Below, one piece after another: positions 10,821-19,488 of a stretch of 33,045 nt of DNA. A model generated the notes under the pieces. That model ran no database searches. It saw only the letters and a list, made by a program, of their open reading frames with translations, and had not been told where the DNA came from. Both the position numbers and the translations under genes were made by a program. The DNA lies in assembly GCA_003646415.1 (NCBI GenBank), contig QNFS01000006.1, positions 1 through 33,045 of the forward strand, read 5' to 3'. Origin of the DNA: Gammaproteobacteria bacterium (lineage in GTDB: Bacteria > Pseudomonadota > Gammaproteobacteria > Pseudomonadales > Halieaceae). Position 1 is the stretch's first letter; each line of letters opens with the position of its first letter.

Positions 10821-12165
10821 AGAACAGGGTCGCAAGTCCGAGGAAGGAAACAAAGCCGACCACATCAGTGACCGTGGTGAGGACCACCCCACCGGCCAGG
10901 GCGGGGTCGATATTGAAGCGGGTCATCAGCAGTGGCAGAACTGCGCCGGTAAGTGCCGCCGTCACCAGGTTGATGACCATGGCGGCGGCGATGATAAAAC
11001 CGATATTCCAGTCGTCAAACCAGAGGGAGGCGGCTACAGCTACCACAACGGCCCAGAGTATGCCGTTCATCAAGCCGATCAGTAATTCCCGTTTAATCAG
11101 CCAGGTCTGGTTGTTCCTGCCGATCTGGCCCATGGCGATACCCCGTACCAGTACCGTGAGCGTCTGGGTTCCGGCGATGCCACCCATGGAGGCGACGATG
11201 GGCATCAATACAGCCAGGGCGACCACTTTTTCGATAGTACCCTGGAACAGGTTAATGACTGAGGCCGCGATAAAAGCGGTGATGAGGTTGACACCTAACC
11301 ATATGGCTCGCCGGGGCGCAGCGCGGTAGAGCGGGGCGAAAGTGTCCTCTTCTTCATCCAGGCCGGCCATGGACATGAAGGAGTGATCTGCGTCCTCACG
11401 TATGACGTCAACCACGTCATCAATGGTGATCCGGCCCAGTAACCGACCGTTGCCGTCTACCACTGGCGCGGATACCCAGTCATTGCGCTCGAACAATCGC
11501 ACCACCTCAGTGTCCGGCATATCAACCGGGATGGGCTCCACGTTGGTGACCATCATCTCCCGCACTGATGCCGAGGGATCGGATACCAGCAGGGTGCGCA
11601 GGGGCAGTAGCCCGATGAACTGATCTGAGCGGTTGACCACGATCAGGTTGTCAGTCATCTCGGGGATTTCATTGAGGCGCCGCAAATAGCGCAGCACCAC
11701 GTCCAGGGTCAGCCTGGCCCGGATGGTGATGGTGTCAGTATTCATCAGGCCGCCAGCGATATCATCTGGGTAATGCATCACCTGTTCCAGGCGAGCCCGG
11801 TCCTGGTGGTCCATGGCGTTGAGTACTTCCCAGGTGACGCGGCCGGGCAGTTGCTGCAGGATATCGGCGATATCGTCGTCTGCCAGGTCCTCGGTAATGA
11901 GGGCTACCTCGGCGGCATCCATATCACTGAGAAAGTGCGCCTGAAGTTCGTCGCTCAGTTCACCAAGCACTTCACCTTCGCGCTCTACCTCTACCATCTG
12001 CCACAGAATATGGCGGAATTTGGGCGGTGAAGATTCCAGCAGGTGGGCGACCTCGGCAGAGAGCAGGCCGTTCAGCATGCGCCGTACATCCATCAGAGTG
12101 CCACTGTCCAGGGCCAGGGACAGCTTGTTGAGAGTTCTTTGGGATGTCACTTGTGGCTGAATCAT
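10813..12165 (-). CDS. mgtE: MgtE magnesium transporter/channel
   Basis: MgtE is a dimeric Mg2+-gated channel of the inner membrane that imports Mg2+ when cytoplasmic Mg2+ is low. The 450-aa product has the layout in order: an acidic helical N domain with superhelical repeats (about 1-125; DMDAAEVALITEDLADDDIADILQQLPG), a tandem CBS pair (about 130-255), the plug-helix region and five membrane helices (about 285-450). The last helix contains GGVVLTTVTDVVGFVSF, whose Asp corresponds to the selectivity-filter residue in the Thermus protein. The start is ATG 12165 after GGGAATAACA. It lies between npr and darP, all on the minus strand, and its stop overlaps the darP start by 8 bp. Confidence 0.96.
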   Translation of the reverse strand: MIQPQVTSQRTLNKLSLALDSGTLMDVRRMLNGLLSAEVAHLLESSPPKFRHILWQMVEVEREGEVLGELSDELQAHFLSDMDAAEVALITEDLADDDIADILQQLPGRVTWEVLNAMDHQDRARLEQVMHYPDDIAGGLMNTDTITIRARLTLDVVLRYLRRLNEIPEMTDNLIVVNRSDQFIGLLPLRTLLVSDPSASVREMMVTNVEPIPVDMPDTEVVRLFERNDWVSAPVVDGNGRLLGRITIDDVVDVIREDADHSFMSMAGLDEEEDTFAPLYRAAPRRAIWLGVNLITAFIAASVINLFQGTIEKVVALAVLMPIVASMGGIAGTQTLTVLVRGIAMGQIGRNNQTWLIKRELLIGLMNGILWAVVVAVAASLWFDDWNIGFIIAAAMVINLVTAALTGAVLPLLMTRFNIDPALAGGVVLTTVTDVVGFVSFLGLATLFYA

Positions 12166-12264
12166 TGTTATTCCCGAAAACCCCCCTCAGAGCTGGTTGC
12201 CTGATTGTTTGATTATCCGGAAATGAATTGGCTACAACAACGGGATTAGTAACAGATTTGACGC

Positions 12265-12534
12265 TTACTCGGTCTCGTCGAAGCGGTTTTCAATCAGTGT
12301 TTTCAGGGCCGCCAGGGCCGCCTCTTCATCACTGCCGTGTATTTTAAGGTCCAGTATTGTGCCTTTGCCCGCAGCCAGCATCATGACTGACATGATGCTT
12401 TTGGCATCAACCAGCTGGCCGTCCTTCCCTGCCTCAATGCTGCTGGAAAAAGAAGAAGTACAGTTCACGAATTTTGCCGCCGCCCTGGCATGCAGTCCGA
12501 GTTTGTTTATGATTGTCAGCTGGGTCTGGATCAC
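12265..12534 (-). CDS. npr: HPr-family phosphocarrier NPr of the nitrogen PTS
   Basis: NPr passes phosphate from EI-Ntr to EIIA-Ntr (PtsN) in the nitrogen-related phosphotransferase chain. Starting at GTG 12534, which has a GGAG site six bases upstream, gives 89 aa with GLHARAA placing the phosphorylated histidine at residue 15 and the conserved serine of KSIMSV at 46, exact HPr numbering. The ORF track's TTG start adds four residues. The gene sits after rapZ and ptsN on the same strand, the normal rpoN-hpf-ptsN-rapZ-npr order. HPr kinase is not seen here, so Ser46 may be structural rather than regulatory. Confidence 0.94.
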   Translation of the reverse strand: MIQTQLTIINKLGLHARAAAKFVNCTSSFSSSIEAGKDGQLVDAKSIMSVMMLAAGKGTILDLKIHGSDEEAALAALKTLIENRFDETE

Positions 12535-12580
12535 AAAGTGCTCCAACTATCTGATCCTAACTTATCAGGTGGTTGCAGCA

Positions 12581-13435
12581 CTATCGCAGTTCCCTATGTC
12601 TTATATGTATATTTGGAAATTGCTCCCGGTAGTGCCGGAACAAACGGTCAGCCAGGTATACTGACCGATGTTGGCCGCCGGTACAACCCAGAGCCACGGT
12701 TATGTAGCTGCGGTTGCTATCGCGGTAGCGCGGTAGCCAGTTATCCAGATAGTGACAGATGTCGTGGTACAGTTCTGTCGTCATGGGTTGGGATTCAAGG
12801 AAGGACTGTACCTCACCGTCGAGGCCATTTTGCAGGCGCAGCTCCTTTACCCAGTGTGGATTAGGCAGCATTCGCACATCGAAAACCAGGTCTGCATCCG
12901 CGGGTACGCCGCGCTTGAAACCGAAAGACTGCACCAGTATGGACATTGTGCCGGAGGTTGTTCCGAGTAACCGCTGTTTGATAGTGTCGCGCAGTTCGTA
13001 AATGGTCATCTGGCTGGTATCCAGTGCCAGTGAGGCATTGCCGGCTATAGCTTCAAGCAGTTGGCGCTCCTTGTCGATGGCTTCGGCCAGGGAGGTGATC
13101 TCACTGCTCAGGGGGTGCCGGCGTCGGGTTTCGCTGAAACGTTGGATCAGGGTGGCATCCTGGGCGTCGAGAAACAGGATTTGAGTGTCCACTGACTCTG
13201 GCAGAGAGTCGAGAATAGCGGTGAAATCCTCCAGGTCTTTGCGGGCATTGCGAGCGTCGATGCACACTGCTGTACCCTGAAAGTGGTGAAATTGTTCACC
13301 GCTGGCCTCCTCCATCAGGGATGGCAACAGGGCCACCGGGAGATTGTCGATGCAGTAGTAACCCTCATCTTCCAGCTGGTGCAGCGCGGTACTCTTTCCC
13401 GAGCCGGAACGGCCACTGATAATGATCAGTTGCAT
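12581..13435 (-). CDS. rapZ: RNase adapter RapZ (YvcJ family P-loop protein)
   Basis: RapZ binds nucleotides and the GlmZ/GlmY small RNAs and directs RNase E to GlmZ, controlling glucosamine-6-phosphate synthesis in enterics; in other bacteria the partner RNAs differ. The product from ATG 13435 (MQLIIISGRSGSGKSTALHQLEDEG) has the Walker A GRSGSGKS immediately at the N-terminus, a second motif ILFLDAQDATLIQRFSETRRRHPLS, and the C-terminal RNA-binding signature ALGCTGGQHRSVYLADRL. Length is 284 aa, the usual size. A GTG at 13450 overlapping the ptsN stop would add five residues; neither start has a strong ribosome site. Confidence 0.95.
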   Translation of the reverse strand: MQLIIISGRSGSGKSTALHQLEDEGYYCIDNLPVALLPSLMEEASGEQFHHFQGTAVCIDARNARKDLEDFTAILDSLPESVDTQILFLDAQDATLIQRFSETRRRHPLSSEITSLAEAIDKERQLLEAIAGNASLALDTSQMTIYELRDTIKQRLLGTTSGTMSILVQSFGFKRGVPADADLVFDVRMLPNPHWVKELRLQNGLDGEVQSFLESQPMTTELYHDICHYLDNWLPRYRDSNRSYITVALGCTGGQHRSVYLADRLFRHYREQFPNIHIRHRELR

Positions 13436-13446
13436 GCCGTGGTCAC

Positions 13447-13905
13447 TCACGTAGTCTGGCTGTTGGCGATGTCGTACAGCGCCTGATGATCAGGGGCTGC
13501 GCGCAATCGCTGGCAGAACTCAGCCTGGCTGAACAGGCGGGCAATGTTGGCCAGAATATCCAGGTGTTGCTGATGAGCCTCTTCTGGCACCAACAGCACG
13601 AACAACAGGTCCACAGGCTTGTCATCCGGTGCGTCGAAATCTATGGGATCTTCCAGGGTGAGTAGAGTGCCCAGTGGCAGGGTGCAATTGCCAGCCCGAC
13701 AGTGGGGAATGGCAATGCCCTGGCCGAGTCCGGTGCTGCCCAGTTTTTCTCTGGCGATCAGGTGGTCCAACACCTCGTCATAGGGCAGGGACAGTTGATC
13801 TTCACTGATAATTCTGGCGATGGTTTCAAGTAATCTTTTTTTACTGACCCCCGGGGCGCGACAGACTGTGCGTTCAGGGGTCAGGATTTGGCTTAGAGAA
13901 TGCAT
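13447..13905 (-). CDS. ptsN: Nitrogen-regulatory PTS protein EIIA-Ntr
   Basis: EIIA-Ntr is the terminal phosphoacceptor of the nitrogen PTS; its phosphorylation state regulates potassium transport, sensor kinases and other targets by protein contact. The 152-aa product has the EIIA fold with the acceptor histidine at residue 68 in GIAIPHCR, followed by the LLFVLLVPEEAHQQHLDIL segment. The start is ATG 13905. It lies 10 nt after hpf, with rapZ following, and the pair overlaps at GTGA if the upstream rapZ start is used. Confidence 0.96.
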   Translation of the reverse strand: MHSLSQILTPERTVCRAPGVSKKRLLETIARIISEDQLSLPYDEVLDHLIAREKLGSTGLGQGIAIPHCRAGNCTLPLGTLLTLEDPIDFDAPDDKPVDLLFVLLVPEEAHQQHLDILANIARLFSQAEFCQRLRAAPDHQALYDIANSQTT

Positions 13906-13915
13906 AGTGCAGGGT

Positions 13916-14203
13916 TTAGTGTCCTCTGTGTTTCTGCTTGTGCTTGATTAGCTGGCGGTCGAGTTTGTCAGCCATGGCGTCGATTGCGGCATACATGTCC
14001 TCGGATTCTGCGTGCGCGAAGAGATCGGCACCTGCGATGTGGACCGTCGCTTCGGCTTTTTGCACCATTTTCTCTACAGTCAGGATCACATGGGTGGTGG
14101 TGATCTGGTCAAAATGTCGTTGCAGGCGTTCAAATTTACTCTCAACGTATTCCTTCAATGGAGTTGTAACTTCAAGGTGGTGACCAGTAACATTTAGTTG
14201 CAT
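13916..14203 (-). CDS. hpf: Ribosome hibernation promoting factor, short form
   Basis: Short HPF (95 aa) binds the 30S decoding region in stationary phase and with RMF yields 100S ribosome dimers. The sequence MQLNVTGHHLEVTTPLKEYVESKFERLQRHFDQI... is a clean sigma-54 modulation/S30EA domain; it lacks the extra C-terminal dimerisation domain of long HPF. The ribosome site AAAGGAGC lies 5-8 nt before ATG 14203. It follows rpoN by 69 nt and precedes ptsN in the usual operon. Confidence 0.96.
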   Translation of the reverse strand: MQLNVTGHHLEVTTPLKEYVESKFERLQRHFDQITTTHVILTVEKMVQKAEATVHIAGADLFAHAESEDMYAAIDAMADKLDRQLIKHKQKHRGH

Positions 14204-14226
14204 AAATAGCTCCTTTGCTTTGTTAA

Positions 14227-14242
14227 ATCGGGCCAGCCCGAT
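14227..14242 (-). promoter_or_regulatory. Hairpin in the rpoN-hpf spacer
   Basis: The minus strand reads ATCGGGCTGGCCCGAT, a perfect 6-bp stem with a four-base loop, followed by TTTAAC. It lies 23 nt before the hpf start and 31 nt after the rpoN stop. The position suggests an attenuator, an RNA-stability element or a processing site that sets different levels of RpoN and HPF. The weak U tract argues against a strong terminator. Confidence 0.4.
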
Positions 14243-14272
14243 ACCGGTAATGCCGGGTTTCTACCATTAATT

Positions 14273-15775
14273 CTAGACCAATCTCTTGCGCTCGTTCGAT
14301 GGCGGTATAAATAATGTGTCCCGGTACTTGGCAATGGTGCGCCTGGCCACTTTGATGCCCTGTTCTTCCAGCAATCGAGTGATCTTGTTGTCGCTCAGCG
14401 GTTTGCGGGGGTTCTCTGCCGCCACCAGTTTTTTGATCAGGGCGCGAATAGCTGTGGATGAACACTCGCCGCCAGATGTGGTCGCCACATGGCTGGAGAA
14501 GAAATACTTCAGCTCAAAAATACCGCGGGGTGTGTGCATATACTTCTGTGTAGTAACTCTGGATATGGTGGACTCGTGCATTTCTATCGCTTCAGCGATG
14601 TCATGTAGCACCAGAGGCTTCATCGCCTCTTCGCCATATTCAAGGAAATTCCGTTGGTGTTCAACAATTTTACTGGCTACTTTCATTAGTGTTTCGTTGC
14701 GGCTGTGCAGGCTTTTCAGGAACCAGCGCGCCTCCTGCAGGTTGTCACGCAGGAAGGTGTTATCGGCGCTGCTGTCCGCCCTTTTGATAAGGCTGGCGTA
14801 GCCGGCGTTTATACGTAATTTCGGAGCGATGTCCGGGTTTAGCTCCACCAGCCAGCGGCCATTTTTCTTGCTGACAAATACATCCGGCACCACATAGTCG
14901 ATAGTGTCCGGCACGGCGGATTTTCCCGGATTGGGGTCCAGTGTTTGTATCAGGGCCAACACTTCTTTCAGCTCAGGTTCCTTGAGTCGGGTGCGCCTCA
15001 AAATCTGGCTGTAATCGCGACTGCCCAGTTGATTGATGTGGCGGCTGAGAATCGATTTGGCCTGTTCAAGCCAGGGTGTGGACGGGGGTAGTTGCTGCAA
15101 CTGCACCAGCAGGCATTCCTGCAGGTCGCGTGTGCAGACTCCGGCTGGTTCAAACTGCTGCAGGCGATGCAGTACGGCGACCACCTCGTCCAGGTCTATA
15201 TCCAGGTCCGAGGGCATGGAATCGTGAATGTCTTCGACGCTTATAACGAGCCGCCCATTGTCGTCAGTGTCATCGATAATGGACAGGGCGATCAAGCGGT
15301 CGGTGTCGGATAAGCGGGTAAGGCTGAGCTGCCACAGCAGCTGCTCTCGCAGGGTCTCACTGGCGGAGTTGCGGCCCTCGAAATCCATATCGCTGAAGTC
15401 ATCGCCCTGGGGAGGAGGGGCGGAGGCAGAGGGCAGCAGATCTTCCCACTGGGTATCGACGGGCAGTTCGTCCGGCAGGGTCATTTGTGCGGTGTCTGAA
15501 TCCCACTCGGTACCGTCACCGGAGGCATCCGTGGCTGCCTGCTCGAGGCTCTGTAGCGGGCCGTCACCGGTGGCGGCCTCTATTTCGTCACGCTGCTCCG
15601 GGGGTGTCCCGGATTCTTCCTCTTCGGACACTTCCAGTAGGGGGTTGCTCTCCAGAGCTTGCTGGATTTCCTGTTGAAGATCCACAGTGGACAACTGCAA
15701 CAACCGGATAGCCTGTTGCAGCTGCGGTGTCATCGTCAGCTGTTGGCCCAGTTTTAGTTGGAGCGATTGTTTCAT
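14273..15775 (-). CDS. rpoN: RNA polymerase sigma-54 factor
   Basis: Sigma-54 directs RNA polymerase to -24/-12 promoters that need AAA+ enhancer-binding proteins. The 500-aa product shows region I, glutamine- and leucine-rich ([29 protein letters not shown]), an acidic region II (about 50-130), the core-binding and HTH parts, and the RpoN box ARRTIAKYR at about 477-485, which reads the -24 element. The start is ATG 15775. It heads rpoN-hpf-ptsN-rapZ-npr and has its own likely sigma70 promoter at 15841-15870. Length and motifs are normal. Confidence 0.98.
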   Translation of the reverse strand: MKQSLQLKLGQQLTMTPQLQQAIRLLQLSTVDLQQEIQQALESNPLLEVSEEEESGTPPEQRDEIEAATGDGPLQSLEQAATDASGDGTEWDSDTAQMTLPDELPVDTQWEDLLPSASAPPPQGDDFSDMDFEGRNSASETLREQLLWQLSLTRLSDTDRLIALSIIDDTDDNGRLVISVEDIHDSMPSDLDIDLDEVVAVLHRLQQFEPAGVCTRDLQECLLVQLQQLPPSTPWLEQAKSILSRHINQLGSRDYSQILRRTRLKEPELKEVLALIQTLDPNPGKSAVPDTIDYVVPDVFVSKKNGRWLVELNPDIAPKLRINAGYASLIKRADSSADNTFLRDNLQEARWFLKSLHSRNETLMKVASKIVEHQRNFLEYGEEAMKPLVLHDIAEAIEMHESTISRVTTQKYMHTPRGIFELKYFFSSHVATTSGGECSSTAIRALIKKLVAAENPRKPLSDNKITRLLEEQGIKVARRTIAKYRDTLFIPPSNERKRLV

Positions 15776-15840
15776 GTATGCGTTTGGAGTACTCCGGTGC
15801 TGCGGCTGCGCCGCACTGTTTTCCCAGGGTTTATGCCGTC

Positions 15841-15870
15841 AGTGTAGCGCCGGCGGCCCGTGTCTGGCAA
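15841..15870 (-). promoter_or_regulatory. Likely sigma70 promoter of rpoN
   Basis: On the minus strand TTGCCA and TACACT are separated by 18 bp, with predicted initiation near 15834, about 60 nt before the rpoN ATG. The 206-bp lptB-rpoN spacer otherwise holds two short palindromes: GGCTGATATATCAGCC (15951-15966), just past the lptB stop, and GGAGTACTCC close to the rpoN start. Confidence 0.55.
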
Positions 15871-15950
15871 CACTTTGGCGCGAAAATTGCTTGCGGGGAA
15901 ATATGGAGGGTTGCTGGCCGATTCTTTCACGTCATCGATACCCTCTACGG

Positions 15951-15966
15951 GGCTGATATATCAGCC
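15951..15966. repeat. 16-bp perfect palindrome 3' of lptB
   Basis: GGCTGATATATCAGCC is a perfect palindrome 16 bp past the lptB stop. In RNA it would form a short stem with at most a tiny loop and has no U tract, so it is a weak terminator candidate. It could equally be a dimeric protein-binding site upstream of rpoN. Confidence 0.4.
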
Positions 15967-15981
15967 GGAAGGGGTACCTGC

Positions 15982-16713
15982 CTACATGCTGAACTGGTCG
16001 CCCAGGTAAACCTGGCGAACACGCTCACTCGCCAGTATCTCCCCTGCGGTGCCGGCGGCGATGATATGCCCCTCACCGACGATATAGGCCTTTTCACAGA
16101 TATCCAGGGTATCGCGCACATTGTGATCGGTAATCAGGATACCAATACCGCGATCACGCAGGTGATTGATGATCTGCTTGATGTCGTTGACCGAGATGGG
16201 GTCTACGCCGGCGAAAGGTTCATCCAGCAGGATGAATTCGGGCTCCGTGGCCAGGGCCCGGGCGATTTCAATACGGCGCCGCTCCCCGCCGGACAGGGAC
16301 TGTCCCAGGTTGTCACGTAAATGCTCGACATGGAACTCCTCCAGGAGTTCGTCTTGCCGTACCCGGCGCTGTTTCTTGTCGAGGTCACCTCGGGTCTCAA
16401 GAATGGCCATGATATTGTCCCCCACCGTGAGTTTCCGAAAGATGGAGGCTTCCTGTGGCAGATAGCCTATGCCGCGCCGGGCCCGCTCGTGCATGGTTCG
16501 TGCGGTTATATCCTCGCCATTGATAGTGATGGTGCCGCGATCCGGCCGGACGATACCGATGATCATGTAAAAACAGGTGGTTTTGCCGGCGCCATTAGGC
16601 CCCAGCAGGCCCACGACCTGCCCGCTGTCTATCTGCAGTGACACATCCTGCACTACTTCCCGGCCACCGTAAGCTTTGGCCAGGTTACTCGCTATCAGTT
16701 GCGCCACTGGCAT
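15982..16713 (-). CDS. lptB: LPS export ABC transporter ATPase LptB
   Basis: LptB is the cytoplasmic ATPase of LptB2FG, which extracts lipopolysaccharide from the inner membrane and drives it along the LptC-A-D bridge. The 243-aa product has Walker [10 protein letters not shown], the signature [15 protein letters not shown], Walker [14 protein letters not shown] and the switch His of [14 protein letters not shown] 16713 ([21 protein letters not shown]) fits the family start; the ORF track's upstream extension is unlikely. The first 29 nt overlap the 3' end of lptA, so the two are probably coupled. Confidence 0.97.
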   Translation of the reverse strand: MPVAQLIASNLAKAYGGREVVQDVSLQIDSGQVVGLLGPNGAGKTTCFYMIIGIVRPDRGTITINGEDITARTMHERARRGIGYLPQEASIFRKLTVGDNIMAILETRGDLDKKQRRVRQDELLEEFHVEHLRDNLGQSLSGGERRRIEIARALATEPEFILLDEPFAGVDPISVNDIKQIINHLRDRGIGILITDHNVRDTLDICEKAYIVGEGHIIAAGTAGEILASERVRQVYLGDQFSM

Positions 16714-17350
16714 CCTCTTTCTCTGTTGATTCCTCGGGCGGAGTGCCTTCTTCTTGCACTGTGCCATCGGGCACGGTGCCTGCTGGTGGCAGGGGCTTGC
16801 CGGATGGGGTATTGACCTTGGTTTTAGTACCCTGGCCCGGTTTGGCTGCGTCGGACTGACTGCTGGGCGGAATCACCACATTCACCCTGTTGCCTTCCAC
16901 GGTCTGATCTGAATCTGCCTTGACCAGTTGTTCAGTGATTAAGTAGTCGATGGAGTCACCACTAACCACGGCGCCATCCTGTTCGATTCGGGCGTTCGTT
17001 TGCAGGTGTACCCGATCTTCGCTCCTGAAAAACTCGATGACGCTGGCATGGGCGTAAACCACTCCATTATCCAGTTCTGGCTGTTGTTGCATTTTGGCCG
17101 GCCTGCCTTCCGCCACGACCTTGTCCACCTCATCGATGACGTGGTAAATGGTCAGCTTGTCTGCTTCCAGGCGCATGCTGCCCTGTGCCATCTGCACGTT
17201 GCCACTGTATACAGTGAAGCCTTGCTTTTCGTCGCGCAGGGCTTTATCGGCGCTGATATGGATGGGCTGGTCCCGGTCGTCCGGCAGGGCCTGGACCAGG
17301 CCTGTCGTCAGGATCAGCAGCAATAATAGTACCAGACTGCGGCTGGACAT
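16685..17350 (-). CDS. lptA: LPS periplasmic bridge protein LptA with long C-terminal tail
   Basis: LptA forms the periplasmic beta-jellyroll bridge that carries LPS between LptC and LptD. The product from ATG 17350 has a signal peptide ([21 protein letters not shown]) and the OstA-like domain ([42 protein letters not shown] ... [10 protein letters not shown]). The first part is normal, but about 60 residues rich in Pro, Thr, Ser and Glu follow ([15 protein letters not shown]...[11 protein letters not shown]), taking it to 221 aa against about 185 in E. coli; the tail is probably disordered. Upstream, lptC and kdsC are missing, which leaves this bridge without its usual inner-membrane partner at this locus. 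Confidence 0.94.
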   Translation of the reverse strand: MSSRSLVLLLLLILTTGLVQALPDDRDQPIHISADKALRDEKQGFTVYSGNVQMAQGSMRLEADKLTIYHVIDEVDKVVAEGRPAKMQQQPELDNGVVYAHASVIEFFRSEDRVHLQTNARIEQDGAVVSGDSIDYLITEQLVKADSDQTVEGNRVNVVIPPSSQSDAAKPGQGTKTKVNTPSGKPLPPAGTVPDGTVQEEGTPPEESTEKEDASGATDSE

Positions 17351-17397
17351 AGATGGCCTCCACCTTGGTTGGATTGTTTCTGTCTCTAAATTGGTGA

Positions 17398-17502
17398 TCA
17401 TGCCATACACCCGGGTTTTACTGTATTCATTAGTTTAGTGCGCATCCGGAAACTCCTTTTTTTGTCATCCCCGCGCACGGCGCGATTTTGGGCGGTAGTC
17501 AT
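17398..17502 (-). pseudogene. Possible remnant at the kdsC-lptC position (34-codon ORF)
   Basis: Between kdsD and lptA the canonical order has kdsC (Kdo-8-phosphate phosphatase) and lptC. Here only about 168 bp remain. The minus strand opens with ATG 16 nt after the kdsD stop and reads MTTAQNRAVRGDDKKRSFRMRTKLMNTVKPGCMA then stop. An internal AAAAAAAGGAG...ATGCGC looks like a second ribosome site and start. The ORF has no HAD or LptC domain. It may be the fused ends of kdsC and lptC left by deletion, or plain spacer; I cannot align it confidently to either gene. Confidence 0.3.
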
Positions 17503-17518
17503 TAGCGGTGATTCCGTA

Positions 17519-18499
17519 TCAGGCAATGCCTGCGTGTAGCAGGTGTACAAGGTGAATGACCCCGGTCATCGCGCCGCTGTCGTCCAGCACCACCAGCGAA
17601 CTGATCTCGTTTTCTTCCATAATGCGCAACGCCTCTGCTGCCAGCATGTCAGGCATGGCCGTTTTCGCACCGGTATGCATCAGTTGCTCGATGGGCGTTT
17701 CGTTGATATCGATGCGTTCATCCAGGGCCCGGCGCAGGTCGCCGTCGGTGAAGATTCCGGCCAGTTCATCATTGGCACCGACCACGGTGGTCATGCCCAG
17801 CCCCTTGTTGCTGATCTCCAGCAATGCCTCGGATAGTTTTGTGGCCAGCCCCACCCTGGGAATGGCGTCGCCCGAGCGCATGATGTCTTCTACCTTGAGC
17901 AGTAGTTGCTTGCCCAGGGTGCCACCGGGGTGGGAGAAAGCGAAATCGTCTGCGGTGAAGCCACGGGCTTCCAGCAGTGCAATGGCCAATGCGTCGCCCA
18001 TCACCAGGGCGGTGGTGGTGCTGGAAGTTGGTGCCAGGTCCAGCGGGCAGGCCTCGGTCTCCACGCCTGTATCAAGATGAACATCCGAGGCCAGGGCCAG
18101 AGTCGACTGCTGGTTACCGGTCATGCTTATCAGTGGGATCCCCAGTCTTTTCAGCAGGGGTAACAGGGTGATGATTTCTGCCACAGAGCCGCTGTTAGAC
18201 AGGGCGATCACCGCATCTACCGCAGTGATCATACCCATATCCCCGTGACTGGCTTCGCCCGGGTGTACGAAAAAAGCGGGTGTTCCCGTGCTGGCCAGCG
18301 TGGCGGCGATCTTGCGTGCGATGTGTCCGGACTTACCCATGCCGGTGACGATGACCCGGCCTTTGGTCTGGAGCAGGAGGTCGCAGGCACGATTGAAATC
18401 CACGCCGATACGCTGTTCCAGTGCGGCCACGGCAGCGGACTCCATGCTGATGGTGCGTCGCGCTGAGCTTGCATAGCTGATGGAGCTTTGCTCCGGCAT
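17519..18499 (-). CDS. kdsD: Arabinose-5-phosphate isomerase KdsD
   Basis: KdsD interconverts ribulose-5-phosphate and arabinose-5-phosphate, the first step toward Kdo for LPS. The 326-aa product has an N-terminal SIS sugar-isomerase domain (VIVTGMGKSGHIARKIAATLASTGTPAFFVHPGEASHGDMGM; the His residues of the active site are visible) and a C-terminal CBS pair (VEDIMRSGDAIP..., FTDGDLRRALDE...). The start is ATG 18499 with GGAAC upstream. It follows yrbG by 14 nt. The next Kdo gene, kdsC, is not found after it. Confidence 0.96.
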   Translation of the reverse strand: MPEQSSISYASSARRTISMESAAVAALEQRIGVDFNRACDLLLQTKGRVIVTGMGKSGHIARKIAATLASTGTPAFFVHPGEASHGDMGMITAVDAVIALSNSGSVAEIITLLPLLKRLGIPLISMTGNQQSTLALASDVHLDTGVETEACPLDLAPTSSTTTALVMGDALAIALLEARGFTADDFAFSHPGGTLGKQLLLKVEDIMRSGDAIPRVGLATKLSEALLEISNKGLGMTTVVGANDELAGIFTDGDLRRALDERIDINETPIEQLMHTGAKTAMPDMLAAEALRIMEENEISSLVVLDDSGAMTGVIHLVHLLHAGIA

Positions 18500-18513
18500 A
18501 AAAAGTTCCTTTC

Positions 18514-19488
18514 CTATATGGATACGTGTAACCAGTAATAATACAGTGCATAGAATGACACTAACAAGGTTCCTACAGTGCGTCCCAGGTAGGAATGACC
18601 AGCGCTGGATTTCACGCGTTTGCGGCTGACGAAAATAGCCATGGCGAGCAGTACAGTCAGAAAAGTCATGACCGGATAATCCCGCGATATCACCGCGGAT
18701 TCCAGTTGTTCTGGCCCGACAATTCCCGGAATAGACATCACGGCCAGTAAATTGAACATGTTGGAACCGATTATGTTACCCAGGGCGATCTCGGTGTGTC
18801 CGCGCAGGGCACTGGTGACAGTAGCGGCCAGTTCGGGCAGGCTGGTACCTACCGCTACAATAGTGAGGCCGATAACGAGTTCTGATACACCCAATTCTTT
18901 TGCTGTAAACACAGCGCTCCAAACCAGCATTTTGGAGCTCACCACCAGCAAGGTCAGTCCGACCAGGAAGCTGAGCCAGGCTCTCAGTGGCTTCAGGTGG
19001 TGCAGGGGCTCCTCAATTGCCTCAGTCAGCATGCCCCGGTCTTTTTTCTGCCCGCGTACCATTTGTGTCACGATGAGTACCAGGGCGCCCAGCATCAACC
19101 AGCCGTCGAGGTTGGACAGAACCCCGTCCAGGAGCAGCATGCCGACGGCGGCTGTGGTCAGCAACAGCAAGGGGACTTCTTTTTTCATGCAGCTCTGGTT
19201 TACCATCAGGGGTGAAATCAATAGCGTGACACCCAATACGAGACTGATGTTGGCGATATTGGAGCCGATAGCATTGCCGACGGCCAATTCACCGGAGTCG
19301 GCCAGGGACGCGGTGAGTGATACCAGGATTTCCGGTGCTGAAGTGCCCAGGGAAACAATGGTCAGGCCTATGATGATAGGCGACATCCCCATATTTTCCG
19401 CGATTGATGCGGCGCCTGCCACAAACAGGTCGGCACTCCAGATCAACACAATGAAACAAAGTAGAATGGTTGCTGCAGCTAACAGCAT
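18514..19488 (-). CDS. yrbG: YrbG family calcium/sodium antiporter-like membrane protein
   Basis: A member of the CaCA cation-exchanger superfamily; E. coli YrbG is not firmly assigned physiologically. The 324-aa product from ATG 19488 (MLLAAATILLCFIVLIWSADLFVAG) has about ten membrane helices and the two alpha repeats, seen as GTSAPEILVSL in the first half and GTSLPELAATV in the second, which carry the ion-binding residues. The ORF track adds 48 upstream codons (MHCIIYPCKK...) without family similarity; AGGAA lies 10 nt before 19488. It sits next to kdsD and diverges from mlaC, as in most gammaproteobacteria. Confidence 0.94.
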   Translation of the reverse strand: MLLAAATILLCFIVLIWSADLFVAGAASIAENMGMSPIIIGLTIVSLGTSAPEILVSLTASLADSGELAVGNAIGSNIANISLVLGVTLLISPLMVNQSCMKKEVPLLLLTTAAVGMLLLDGVLSNLDGWLMLGALVLIVTQMVRGQKKDRGMLTEAIEEPLHHLKPLRAWLSFLVGLTLLVVSSKMLVWSAVFTAKELGVSELVIGLTIVAVGTSLPELAATVTSALRGHTEIALGNIIGSNMFNLLAVMSIPGIVGPEQLESAVISRDYPVMTFLTVLLAMAIFVSRKRVKSSAGHSYLGRTVGTLLVSFYALYYYWLHVSI

